DNA from: an uncultured Oscillibacter sp.
GTDB taxonomy: Bacteria; Bacillota; Clostridia; Oscillospirales; Oscillospiraceae
Assembly: GCA_910587705.1 (NCBI GenBank)
Contig: CAJUMX010000019.1
Location: 1 to 51,700, forward strand
Length of the DNA stretch: 51,700 nucleotides
Direction: 5' to 3'
The notes beneath the pieces were generated by a model that was not told the origin of the DNA, did not search any database, and saw only the letters and a program-made list of their open reading frames with translations. Below are positions 40,333-48,055 of this stretch, one piece after another. Made by a program: the position numbers and the translations under genes. Every line of letters begins with the position of its first letter. The first letter of the stretch is position 1.

Positions 40333-40857
40333 TCAATTCAGAACTTCGACCTGATCCAGCTCCAGGTCCACCGGAGTTTCCCGGCCAAACATGGAAACCA
40401 TGACGCTGACCCGGTTTTTCTCCGGCTCGATCTCCTCCACCACGCCGGTGAAGCTGGCCAGCGGACCGTCCATGATCCGCACGTGGTCGCCCAAGCCGTA
40501 CTTGACGACAATCTCGTGCTTCTCCATGCCCATGGCCAGGACCTCCTCCTCTGTCAGAGGAATGGCCTTGTTGGCGGTGCCCACGAAGCCGGTGACACCC
40601 CGGACATTTCGCACCAGATGCCAGGTCTCGTCCGTCATAATCATCTTGATGAGCACGTAACCGGGGAACACCTTCCGGGCCACTTCCTTGGAAGCGCCGC
40701 TCTCGGTGATTTCCGTGACATTTTCCATGGGAATCTCAATCCGCAGGATCATGTCCTCCATGTTCCGTCCGGTGACGAACTTCTCAATGCTGGTCTTGAC
40801 GGCATTTTCATAGCCGGAGTAGGTATGCACAACATACCATTTCGCGCTGTCTGCCAT
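40333..40857 (-). CDS. nusG: Transcription antitermination factor NusG
   Basis: Binds RNA polymerase and modulates pausing and termination. The 174 residues show the NGN domain (KWYVVHTYSGYENAVKTSIE, about 6-25; KVFPGYVLIKMIMTDETW, about 63-80) and the C-terminal KOW domain with VRIMDGPLASFTGVVEEIEP (about 126-145). It follows secE after 10 bases in the usual secE-nusG-rplK-rplA order. Confidence 0.97.
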   Translation of the reverse strand: MADSAKWYVVHTYSGYENAVKTSIEKFVTGRNMEDMILRIEIPMENVTEITESGASKEVARKVFPGYVLIKMIMTDETWHLVRNVRGVTGFVGTANKAIPLTEEEVLAMGMEKHEIVVKYGLGDHVRIMDGPLASFTGVVEEIEPEKNRVSVMVSMFGRETPVDLELDQVEVLN

Positions 40858-40867
40858 CTTGCGTTCC

Positions 40868-41077
40868 TCAGGCGCCGAAGGCGCTCAGGATCATCTGAAC
40901 CAGGGAAACAGACAAAAAGTCGAACACCCAGATAAACGCGCCGATGATAGCGGAGCACAGCAGCACCGTACCCGTATTCTTGATCACCGTCTGTCTGTTG
41001 GGCCAAACAACCTTTTTCAGTTCGCTTTTCATTTCGCGGAACCAAAGGCCGCGATCCTTCTTCTTCGCTTCTGCCAT
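40868..41077 (-). CDS. secE: Preprotein translocase subunit SecE
   Basis: A 69-residue small membrane subunit of the SecYEG channel. It has the conserved amphipathic stretch REMKSELKKVVWPNRQTVIK (about 13-32) and a single transmembrane helix (about 38-61), the short Firmicutes form. It sits 24 bases after rpmG and 10 bases before nusG, the standard neighbourhood. Confidence 0.95.
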   Translation of the reverse strand: MAEAKKKDRGLWFREMKSELKKVVWPNRQTVIKNTGTVLLCSAIIGAFIWVFDFLSVSLVQMILSAFGA

Positions 41078-41101
41078 TTTTCAAATACGCCCTTTCTTCA
41101 A

Positions 41102-41251
41102 TTACTTCGTCTCGCTGTGGAGCGTGTGCTTCCGGCAGAAACGGCAATACTTGTTCAGTTCCAGCTTGTCCGGGGTATTTTTCTTGTTTTTCATGGTATT
41201 GTAGTTTCTCTGCTTGCACTCGTTGCATCTCAGGGTCACTTTGACTCGCAT
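41102..41251 (-). CDS. rpmG: 50S ribosomal protein L33
   Basis: A 49-residue protein beginning MRVKVTLRCNECKQRNYNT and ending HTLHSETK. Two cysteine pairs (CNEC at 9-12 and CRFC at about 36-39) make it the zinc-binding form of L33. It is the first gene of the rpmG-secE-nusG-rplK-rplA transcript; AGGAGGTG is positioned about 6 bases before ATG 41251. A sigma-A promoter lies about 130 bases upstream. Confidence 0.95.
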   Translation of the reverse strand: MRVKVTLRCNECKQRNYNTMKNKKNTPDKLELNKYCRFCRKHTLHSETK

Positions 41252-41379
41252 TGTTTCGGCACCTCCTTATATTCGCCTTCCTCCGGGGAAGGCCGTCTGC
41301 CTCCCTGCCGGGACCTGTCCATCGCGGCTTGAAAAGCGAAAAGCGCGCAACAAAAAAGCCCCGCTCACAGGTAAAATTG

Positions 41380-41408
41380 AGTATAGCACAAGTTCCTGGG
41401 CTGGTCAA
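41380..41408 (-). promoter_or_regulatory. Sigma-A promoter of the rpmG-secE-nusG-rplKA transcript
   Basis: Minus-strand TTGACC (plus 41403-41408), 17-base spacer with TG one base before the -10, TATACT (plus 41380-41385). The leader before rpmG would be about 120 bases. Confidence 0.75.
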
Positions 41409-41474
41409 CACTTTTTGCGAAAAAATTCCTGTATCCCGCGCCCTGCCCCTGACGCGCAAGTAAGCGTTACCGGA

Positions 41475-41490
41475 TTGTAAAGAAGTGTAA
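41475..41490 (+). promoter_or_regulatory. TGTAA direct repeat, candidate response-regulator site
   Basis: TGTAA occurs at 41476-41480 and 41486-41490, exactly one helical turn apart, within an imperfect inverted repeat AAGCGTTAC ... GTAACCGCTT (41462-41496). Tandem half-sites spaced by 10 bases are typical of OmpR/PhoB-family regulators. It lies about 12-27 bases upstream of the -35 of the lipoprotein promoter. Confidence 0.35.
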
Positions 41491-41501
41491 CCGCTTTGAG
41501 A

Positions 41502-41530
41502 TTACGGCAAACCCGGCAAAACCTTATACT
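41502..41530 (+). promoter_or_regulatory. Probable promoter of the lipoprotein gene
   Basis: TTACGG at 41502-41507, 17-base spacer, TATACT at 41525-41530. The poor -35 box and the upstream TGTAA repeats suggest an activated promoter. Confidence 0.45.
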
Positions 41531-41564
41531 ATCCTTATTAAATAGGTAGTAAGGGGCGAAACTT

Positions 41565-42773
41565 ATGGAAAAGCTGCTGGGCATTTTGACGCTGCTGCTT
41601 CTTCTGGCGGCCTGTGGACAGACGGAGACGGCAAAGACCCCGGAAAAAGAAATCTTGCCGACGGAGATTCAGGTAGAACCGAAAGCCCTGCCAGAAAGCA
41701 ATTCCATCCAACCCGCTGTTCTGGAGGGAGAACCGCTTTCGCCAGGCGGACAATTCCTGGCCCAGATGGCAGGACACCGGGAAAGCGTCACGGCCATGGG
41801 GCTCTATCCGGCGGATACCATCCAGATTACGGACGCAGAGACTGGGGAGATTCTCTGGGAGGGGGACGGCTTCTATACCCAGTCCATTCTCTGGTCTCCG
41901 GAGGGGGGCTTCGCCGCCCTGGCCCGGAGCGCCCGAACCTGGTGCTCCATTACGCTGATCGAAACGGAGAGCTGGACCGAATGGGCCTTCACCCTGCCGG
42001 ACGGGAGCCCGATTCCAGAATACACGTTTCTGCCGGACGGTGAGCCCTGGGGCGTATGGCAGTCGGAGAACAGCCTGGGTTTGACCATTGGCCGGGGCGG
42101 CGACTGGGGAGAGCAGAGGTATTACACCTGCGGCATAGAGATGCGGGACGGAAGGCTCAAGGGGCACGTCCTGGAGGAGAGCCGGGAGCGTTTGCCAAGG
42201 AGCTATGACTTCGACCACGACGGGGAACCGGAAATTGTAGAGCTGGTGACGGTTTACGGAGATAAGGAAGCGGAACAACCCAGCTGGTATGAACTCCGGG
42301 TCCGAACGGCGGACAACCTCCTTTACTGGGTCGATTCCTACGCCGAGGCCCATCCAGGCTGGGGGGTCTGCTTCGCCTGCCGGGTAAAGGGCGAGGACTA
42401 CCTGCTCCGGTATCTCCCCACCATGTACCAGGGCTGCGCCTCCTATTCGTATGCGTTATTTTCCTTGACCAAAACCGGACAGGAGCAGGTGGTGCAGGCG
42501 GGAACCGTAGACTTCGATATGAACTTTAACGAAATGCATGAGAGCTTTAAACCAAAGGAGATTGCAGCGTTTTTAGAGGAGGTCCACGGTCTCCTGGCGG
42601 ACAGTGAGCTGCTGCTGACTACGGTGAGCGGCGAATTCCGCTCCGGCGGTCCCGGTGCAGCATTTCAGGATGATCTAGCATACTGGACAGACGATCCGCT
42701 GTACGACGGCGGCAAATCCCTGGAGGAGAACATCCGGGCAATTGGAGCATATTGGAAGGAACTGCGAACGTAA
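41565..42773 (+). CDS. Lipoprotein of unknown function
   Basis: A 402-residue exported lipoprotein with the lipobox LLAAC (Cys17). The mature part has no family I recognise. It includes SILWSPEGGFAALARSARTW near 108, which resembles a beta-propeller blade, and RSYDFDHDGEPEIVELVTVY near 215, an FG-GAP/VCBS-like Asp-rich calcium loop. The C-terminal third has KPKEIAAFLEEVHGLLADSEL. The loop resembles that in the membrane-bound XRE protein at 7727-8839. It is probably a surface-anchored sensor or binding protein. AAGGGGCG lies before ATG 41565. Monocistronic, with its own promoter and terminator. Confidence 0.75.
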   Translation: MEKLLGILTLLLLLAACGQTETAKTPEKEILPTEIQVEPKALPESNSIQPAVLEGEPLSPGGQFLAQMAGHRESVTAMGLYPADTIQITDAETGEILWEGDGFYTQSILWSPEGGFAALARSARTWCSITLIETESWTEWAFTLPDGSPIPEYTFLPDGEPWGVWQSENSLGLTIGRGGDWGEQRYYTCGIEMRDGRLKGHVLEESRERLPRSYDFDHDGEPEIVELVTVYGDKEAEQPSWYELRVRTADNLLYWVDSYAEAHPGWGVCFACRVKGEDYLLRYLPTMYQGCASYSYALFSLTKTGQEQVVQAGTVDFDMNFNEMHESFKPKEIAAFLEEVHGLLADSELLLTTVSGEFRSGGPGAAFQDDLAYWTDDPLYDGGKSLEENIRAIGAYWKELRT

Positions 42774-42778
42774 AACAA

Positions 42779-42814
42779 GGAAAATGCCGCCCGGAAATCT
42801 GGACGGCGTTTTCC
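42779..42814. terminator. Terminator between the lipoprotein gene and dapA
   Basis: Fourteen-bp stem (42779-42792 with 42801-42814, one G-T pair and one internal mismatch) and an eight-base loop, followed by CTTTAT on the plus strand. It serves converging genes. Confidence 0.7.
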
Positions 42815-42816
42815 CT

Positions 42817-43704
42817 TTATACCGCAAGCCCATACTGGGCTAATACGGTTTTGATGCGCTCCAAATTCTCGTCACTGGGCGGACACATGGGGGACCGGAG
42901 CTCCCCTACCCTCCAGCCCAGCAGTCCCAGAGCGGTCTTTACCGGGATGGGGTTCACTTCGCAAAACATGGTGTCGCAGAAATCCTTTAAATGTACTTGC
43001 AGCTCCCCGGCGGCGGCAAAATCGTTTTTCAAGCACAGCTGGGTCAAGCGGTGCATCTCCGCCGGGAGGATGTTGGCCACCACAGAGATAACCCCCTTGC
43101 CCCCCAAGGCGCAGATGGGAACGGTCTCATCGTCGTTGCCGGACCAGATGGTGAAATCCTCAGGACACAGCGTTCGTGTCCGCTGAACATTCCCCAGGTT
43201 CCCCGATGCCTCCTTGACCCCCACGATGTTGGGATGCTCCGCCAGAGCGGCATAGGTTTCCGGCGCGATGGAAACCCCGGTGCGGGAGGGAACATTATAC
43301 AAAATAATAGGAAGCGCCGTTGCGTCCGCGATGGTCCGGTAATGCCGGAGCAGCCCTGCCTGGGTAGCCTTATTGTAGTAGGGCGTCACCACCAGCAAAG
43401 CGTCGGCGCCTTGGCGCTCCGCCTCCCGGGAGAGGGTAACGGCGTTCTCCGTGGAGTTGGACCCAGACCCTGCAATCACCGGAACCCGGCCTCCCACGTG
43501 CCGGACACAGAAGGCAATGGTTTCCGCCCGCTCCTGGTAGGTCATGGTGCTGGCCTCGCCGGTGGTACCGCAGACGACAATGGCGTCCGTCCCGTTCTCC
43601 AGCTGGAAGTCCAACAGCTTTCCCAGAGCCTCCAGGTCTATGCCACGCTCTCTAAATGGCGTAACAATTGCCACCGCAGAGCCTGTAAAGATTGGTTGCT
43701 TCAT
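42817..43704 (-). CDS. dapA: 4-hydroxy-tetrahydrodipicolinate synthase DapA
   Basis: Condenses pyruvate with aspartate semialdehyde in the lysine/diaminopimelate pathway, which also feeds dipicolinate for spores. It has 295 residues with the DHDPS signature: GSAVAIVTPF at the start, GTTGEASTMTYQE (about 44-56), active-site Tyr in IILYNVPSRTG (about 131-141) and the Schiff-base lysine in GVKEASGN (about 162). ATG 43704 is chosen because it begins MKQPIFTG as in the family. asd, which makes its substrate, lies 100 bases upstream on the same strand. Confidence 0.96.
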   Translation of the reverse strand: MKQPIFTGSAVAIVTPFRERGIDLEALGKLLDFQLENGTDAIVVCGTTGEASTMTYQERAETIAFCVRHVGGRVPVIAGSGSNSTENAVTLSREAERQGADALLVVTPYYNKATQAGLLRHYRTIADATALPIILYNVPSRTGVSIAPETYAALAEHPNIVGVKEASGNLGNVQRTRTLCPEDFTIWSGNDDETVPICALGGKGVISVVANILPAEMHRLTQLCLKNDFAAAGELQVHLKDFCDTMFCEVNPIPVKTALGLLGWRVGELRSPMCPPSDENLERIKTVLAQYGLAV

Positions 43705-43739
43705 AGTAATCAACTCCTTTTCTTGGTCCAAAGCCGACA

Positions 43740-43780
43740 GAAAGAGGCGGCCCGCCTGTCCGCGGAAAACCGCCTCTTTC
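43740..43780. terminator. Hairpin between asd and dapA, possible attenuator
   Basis: Perfect 11-bp stem GAAAGAGGCGG / CCGCCTCTTTC (43740-43750, 43770-43780) with a 19-base GC-rich loop. There is no proper T run on the minus strand, so it probably reduces or stabilises rather than ends the transcript. Confidence 0.5.
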
Positions 43781-43804
43781 GTAGGATATGAAGGGAATAC
43801 GAAA

Positions 43805-44896
43805 TTACTTCGCTTCCATGTAGCCTTTGGCACACAACAGCTCCGCCAGGAGAACCGCGCCGCCTGCCGCGCCCCGAAGGGTATTGTGGCTTAAGCCCAC
43901 AAACTTATAGTCATACTGCGTATCCTCCCGCAGACGGCCCAGGGAAACGGCCATACCGTTTTCCAAATTCCGATCCAGGCGGGTCTGGGGACGGTCCGGT
44001 TCCTCGAAGTAGTGGAGGAACTGCTTGGGGGCGGAGGGGAGCTCTAATTCCTGAGCAGGACCCCGGAAGGCGGCCCAATCCGCCTTGATCTGATCCATGG
44101 TGGGCCTTTTGCCCTCCTGGAACTTCACAAACACCGCCGCCATGTGGCCGTCCTGGCAGGCCACTCGGAAGCACTGGGCGGTGATGGCAGGACCCTGGGC
44201 GGTGACAATTTTGCCGTCCTCCACCCTGCCCCACAGCTTCAAGGGCTCCCGCTCGCTCTTCTCCTCCTCGCCGCCGATGTAGGGAATGCAGTTGTCCACC
44301 ATCTCTGGCCAACGCTCAAAGGTCTTGCCTGCGCCGGAGATGGCCTGATAGGTACATACCAGAGCCTTTTCCACACCGTACTTCAGCAGAGGGTGCAGGG
44401 CGGGAACGTAGCTCTGGAGAGAGCAGTTGCTCTTCACAGCGATGAAGCCCCGCTTGGTGCCCAGCCGCTTCCGCTGGGCCTCGATGACTTCGAGGTGCTC
44501 TGCGTTCAGCTCCGGCACCACCATGGGCACGTCGTCCGTCCAGCGGTGGGCAGAGTTGTTGGAGACGATGGGACACTCCAGCTTGGCGTATTTCTCCTCC
44601 AGAGCTCGGATCTCTTCCTTTTTCATATCCACGGCGCAAAAGCAAAAGTCCACCTGAGCCGCCAGCTTTTCCGCGTCGGCCTCGGCATCCAAAATAACCA
44701 GACCCTTGGCCTCCTCCGGCATGGGGGTAGCCATGGCCCAGCGGGGGGCCGCCGCCTCTTCATAGGTTTTCCCTGCGCTGCGGGCGCTGGCGGCTATTGC
44801 CGTCAGATGGAACCAGGGGTGGTTTTCCAAAAGGGTGACAAACCGCTGGCCCACCATGCCGGTGCAGCCGATGACGCCGACCTTGTACTGTTTCAT
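43805..44896 (-). CDS. asd: Aspartate-semialdehyde dehydrogenase, archaeal/fungal-like type
   Basis: Makes aspartate semialdehyde from aspartyl phosphate with NADPH. The 363 residues and the motifs fit the longer form typical of archaea and fungi rather than the E. coli form: VGVIGCTGMVGQRFVTLLEN at the start, active-site cysteine in KSNCSLQSY (about 154-162), SGAGKTFERWPEM and LSHNTLRGAAGG near the end. Such enzymes are also known in some Clostridia. ATG 44896 is preceded by GGGAGGAG. A minus-strand TATAAT (plus 44968-44973) lies upstream with a poor -35. dapA follows. Confidence 0.93.
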   Translation of the reverse strand: MKQYKVGVIGCTGMVGQRFVTLLENHPWFHLTAIAASARSAGKTYEEAAAPRWAMATPMPEEAKGLVILDAEADAEKLAAQVDFCFCAVDMKKEEIRALEEKYAKLECPIVSNNSAHRWTDDVPMVVPELNAEHLEVIEAQRKRLGTKRGFIAVKSNCSLQSYVPALHPLLKYGVEKALVCTYQAISGAGKTFERWPEMVDNCIPYIGGEEEKSEREPLKLWGRVEDGKIVTAQGPAITAQCFRVACQDGHMAAVFVKFQEGKRPTMDQIKADWAAFRGPAQELELPSAPKQFLHYFEEPDRPQTRLDRNLENGMAVSLGRLREDTQYDYKFVGLSHNTLRGAAGGAVLLAELLCAKGYMEAK

Positions 44897-45081
44897 AATA
44901 TACTCCTCCCTCCGCGCTGGTGCTTGGACGCTCTCGGATTTCCTGGTTGAATTCAACGCGGTCTTGTATTATAATACTTGCATATGGCAACCATTGTGCT
45001 CGGTGTGCGGACAAATGTCTACTGTACGTATGGTATCATGATTTCTCCGGCCCGTCAAGCCGGGGATCGTTGGGAGGTTCC

Positions 45082-46740
45082 ATGAAAAATAAGCTGCTGA
45101 CCCTATTCTTCGTTGTGACTTTTTTTGTCCTTGGAGCCCCAAAAGCGGAGGCCGTCACCAATGGCATGGTAAAGGTAGGCCTGCGGTACGGCTCCTCCGC
45201 CCTGTTTTCCGCCAATCTGGAAAACGCGGTGGGCGCGGGCTATGAATTTGGCTATTTTGAGGAGGACCGCTCCTTTACCTCTTTGGGCTGGACAGGAGAA
45301 ACCACCATCTCCATGACCGCCGCTGGAAATATTTATATGGATGGCAGCGGCGCGTATTCCCCCTCTGTGCCCGCCGGGGGCTTTCGCGCCCTGGGCGAAT
45401 GGCACGTCCAGATCGACGGCTTCCGCTCCTTTGAGGAGGCGGCAGACCGGGCCCGGTCCGAGGGCGGCTGGCCCGCCTGGGTGGACTGGGAGCATGTGGT
45501 CCGGGTGGGCTGCTACGAATCCCAAGGAGAGGCGGAGGCCGAGGCCAGGCGCTACGGCGGACGGGCCGTGCGGTCCTCGTCCACCGGGGTCATGGTCACA
45601 CGGACCAAAACCACGGATGTCCTCTTTGAATTTGATTGCAGCGGCGTCCATGCTCTGGGGGTCCGGCCCTCCGGCCGGGAGACCTCCACCTGGTTCAAGG
45701 GCTATAAATACGGCGGCGGCTTTGAGTATCCCCGGGTCACCGGCGGAAATCTAAATGTGATCAACGTGGTGGGCCTGGAGGACTACGTAAAGGGTGTCAT
45801 CCCCTATGAGATGGGCGGCGCATGGCCCCTGGAGGCCCTGGAGGCCCAGGCCGTCTGCGCCAGAACCTTTGTTCAGGGCCACAGCAAGCACCTGCGGGAT
45901 AGCGGCTTCGACGTGTGCGGCGGCGTGGACTGTCAGGTCTACAACGGCCATGGAAGCGGCGGCGCAGGCCCCTCGGAGACCAGCGACCGGGCGGTGGAGA
46001 ACACCGCCGGGCTTTGCATCTACTACAACGGGACGTTGGTGCAGGACGCTGTGTACCACTCCTCCGACGGCGGAGCCACGGAGGACGGGGCCAACGTCTG
46101 GGGCACGGAAACCGGGTATTTGAAGGGAAAAACCGATCCTTACGAGGCTCAGACCTCTGTCCCCAACAACAGCTACTCTGTCACCTACACCGCCGCGGAG
46201 CTCAGCTGGATTCTGGACCAGAAGGGTCATTCGGTGGGTACGGTTCAGGATGTGTACGTCTCGGAGTACACGCCCCTTGGAAATGTCAAGCAGGTGGTTT
46301 TTGTGGGAACCAGCGGGACCAAGACCTTTACCGGCGACGACTGCCGGATGATTTTCTACAGCAGCACCTATCAAAAATCCGTCAGCAGCATGCGCTTTGA
46401 CATCAACGGCCGCCGGGGCGGCTTTGGCGGCCTCTCCGTCAACGGCACCGGGCAGCTCGCCTCCCTGGATGGCGTTTCTGTGATCTCCGGCAGCGGAACC
46501 GTGGGTACGCTGCGGGGAAATTCCGCCTCGGCCATCACCTCCTCCGGCACCGTAATCGTGTCCGGCGCAGTCCAGCAGCCCTCCGGTGGGGGAAGCTCCA
46601 ACGGAAATTTTGTCATCACCGGCACCGGAAACGGCCACAATGTGGGAATGAGCCAATACGGGGCCAAGGCCATGGCGGAGCTGGGCTACAGCTTTCAGGA
46701 AATTCTGAACTTCTATTATACAGATATTACAATCAGATAA
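45082..46740 (+). CDS. SpoIID/LytB-domain protein with SPOR-like region
   Basis: A 552-residue exported protein. Signal peptide at about 1-24 (LLTLFFVVTFFVLGAPKAEA). A region at about 105-175 (WHVQIDGFRSFEEAADRARS, HVVRVGCYESQGEAEAEAR) resembles two SPOR-like repeats, which bind denuded peptidoglycan. The SpoIID/LytB lytic transglycosylase domain follows (about 225-400) with VIPYEMGGAWPLEALEAQAV and the likely catalytic Glu243, CARTF and VYHSSDGGATED. The C-terminus has GTGNGHNVGMSQYGAKAMAE, typical of the family. SpoIID acts in engulfment, LytB-like proteins in wall modification; no other SpoIID-like gene is visible here. GGGAGG precedes ATG 45082. queA starts 9 bases after it. Confidence 0.88.
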   Translation: MKNKLLTLFFVVTFFVLGAPKAEAVTNGMVKVGLRYGSSALFSANLENAVGAGYEFGYFEEDRSFTSLGWTGETTISMTAAGNIYMDGSGAYSPSVPAGGFRALGEWHVQIDGFRSFEEAADRARSEGGWPAWVDWEHVVRVGCYESQGEAEAEARRYGGRAVRSSSTGVMVTRTKTTDVLFEFDCSGVHALGVRPSGRETSTWFKGYKYGGGFEYPRVTGGNLNVINVVGLEDYVKGVIPYEMGGAWPLEALEAQAVCARTFVQGHSKHLRDSGFDVCGGVDCQVYNGHGSGGAGPSETSDRAVENTAGLCIYYNGTLVQDAVYHSSDGGATEDGANVWGTETGYLKGKTDPYEAQTSVPNNSYSVTYTAAELSWILDQKGHSVGTVQDVYVSEYTPLGNVKQVVFVGTSGTKTFTGDDCRMIFYSSTYQKSVSSMRFDINGRRGGFGGLSVNGTGQLASLDGVSVISGSGTVGTLRGNSASAITSSGTVIVSGAVQQPSGGGSSNGNFVITGTGNGHNVGMSQYGAKAMAELGYSFQEILNFYYTDITIR

Positions 46741-46749
46741 GGATATGAC

Positions 46750-47775
46750 ATGAAAACAAGCGATTTTTATTACGACCTTCCCCAGGAGCTCATTGCCCAG
46801 ACCCCCATGGAGAAGCGGGACGGGTCCCGGCTGATGACCCTAGACCGCCAGACCGGCGAAACAGGCCACCGGCATTTTTATGACCTCCCCTCCCTTCTGC
46901 GTCCTGGAGACTGCCTGATTATGAACGACTCCCGGGTTCTGCCCGCCCGGCTTCTGGGGCGGAGGCTGCCGGGCGGCGGAGCCTGCGAGGTGCTGCTGCT
47001 GACCGACAAGGGGGAAAATGTCTGGGAGTGCCTGGTCCGGCCGGGGCGGAAGCTGCGCTCCGGGGCCCGGATGTCCTTTGGCGACGGCTCCCTTGCCGCC
47101 GAGGTCATCCAAGAGGAGGCGGACGGAAATCGCCTCATCCGCTTTGAGTATGAGGGAATTTTCCTGGAGGTGCTGGAGCGCCTGGGAAAGATGCCCCTTC
47201 CCCCCTACATCAAGGAAGAGCTCCAGGACCAGGAGCGGTATCAGACCGTCTATTCCAAGGTCCTGGGCAGTGCCGCCGCTCCTACAGCGGGGCTGCATTT
47301 CACCCCGGAGCTGCTGCGGGAGATTGCGTCCAGAGGCGTGAACCTGGGCTATGTAACCCTCCACGTGGGTCTTGGGACCTTCCGCCCAGTAAAGGAGGAA
47401 TCCATCGAGGACCACGACATGCACAGCGAGTTCTGCACCGTCCCGCCGGAGACAGCGGAGCTCATCAACCGTACCAAGGCAGAGGGCGGACGGGTCATCT
47501 GCGTGGGTACTACCTCCTGCCGGACCCTGGAGTCCTGGGCGAAAGAGGATGGACACATGGAACCCCGGTCCGGCTGGACGAATATTTACCTCTACCCTGG
47601 CTGCCGTTTTAAGGTCATGGACGGTCTTGTGACCAACTTCCACCTGCCGGAAAGCACACTTATCATGCTGGTTTCCGCCTTTGCGGGGCGCGAGGCGGTG
47701 CTGAATGCCTACCGGGAGGCCGTGGCGGAGCGTTACCGCTTCTTTTCCTTCGGCGACGCCATGTTCATTTCGTGA
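46750..47775 (+). CDS. queA: S-adenosylmethionine:tRNA ribosyltransferase-isomerase QueA
   Basis: Adds the cyclopentenediol-type ring from SAM to preQ1-modified tRNA, a late step of queuosine synthesis. It has 341 residues. Motifs are FYYDLPQELIAQTPMEKRD near the start, SRVLPARLLGRR (about 58-69), GSAAAPTAGLHFTPELL (about 174-190), ICVGTTSCRTLE and NFHLPESTLIMLVSAF. It begins 9 bases after the SpoIID-like gene and is 13 bases before a small HhH gene, so all are one transcript. No preQ1 riboswitch is seen, and the 5' gap is too short for one. Confidence 0.97.
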   Translation: MKTSDFYYDLPQELIAQTPMEKRDGSRLMTLDRQTGETGHRHFYDLPSLLRPGDCLIMNDSRVLPARLLGRRLPGGGACEVLLLTDKGENVWECLVRPGRKLRSGARMSFGDGSLAAEVIQEEADGNRLIRFEYEGIFLEVLERLGKMPLPPYIKEELQDQERYQTVYSKVLGSAAAPTAGLHFTPELLREIASRGVNLGYVTLHVGLGTFRPVKEESIEDHDMHSEFCTVPPETAELINRTKAEGGRVICVGTTSCRTLESWAKEDGHMEPRSGWTNIYLYPGCRFKVMDGLVTNFHLPESTLIMLVSAFAGREAVLNAYREAVAERYRFFSFGDAMFIS

Positions 47776-47788
47776 GGAAGCAAGCACA

Positions 47789-48040
47789 ATGAAACTGCAA
47801 GAGCTGCCCAACATCGGCCCCAAGCTGGCGGAGAACCTCCGCCAGGCAGGTCTGGAAACCCCAGAGGATTTCCGGGCGGCGGGGGCCCGAGAGGCCTTTC
47901 TCCGCATCCAGGTTCAGGTGGACCCCACGGCCTGCTTTCACCAGCTTACTGCTCTGGCCGGGGCGGAGCTGGGCGTCCCCAAGAAGGCAATCCCCGCGGA
48001 GAAAAAGGCGGACCTCAGGACCTTTTTCAATAGTCTGTAA
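47789..48040 (+). CDS. TfoX C-terminal domain protein (helix-hairpin-helix)
   Basis: An 83-residue protein: MKLQELPNIGPKLAENLRQA, GLETPEDFRAAGAREAFLRI, then a helical tail (VDPTACFHQLTALAGA). This is the stand-alone TfoX/Sxy C-terminal domain, a helix-hairpin-helix-like fold that may bind DNA or RNA. The N-terminal TfoX domain linked to competence in Gammaproteobacteria is absent, so a role in competence should not be assumed. It sits between queA and tgt with gaps of 13 and 15 bases, cotranscribed with queuosine genes. Confidence 0.85.
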   Translation: MKLQELPNIGPKLAENLRQAGLETPEDFRAAGAREAFLRIQVQVDPTACFHQLTALAGAELGVPKKAIPAEKKADLRTFFNSL

Positions 48041-48055
48041 TCATAGGAGGAGCGG

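Noticed and set aside
44897..45081. Lysine riboswitch or T-box upstream of asd
   Set aside because: The leader is only about 65 bases from the putative start site and shows no T-box GGTGG...ACC motif or lysine-riboswitch core.
46741..46749. preQ1 riboswitch for queA
   Set aside because: Only 9 bases separate queA from the gene before it, and no preQ1-like fold was seen upstream of the operon.
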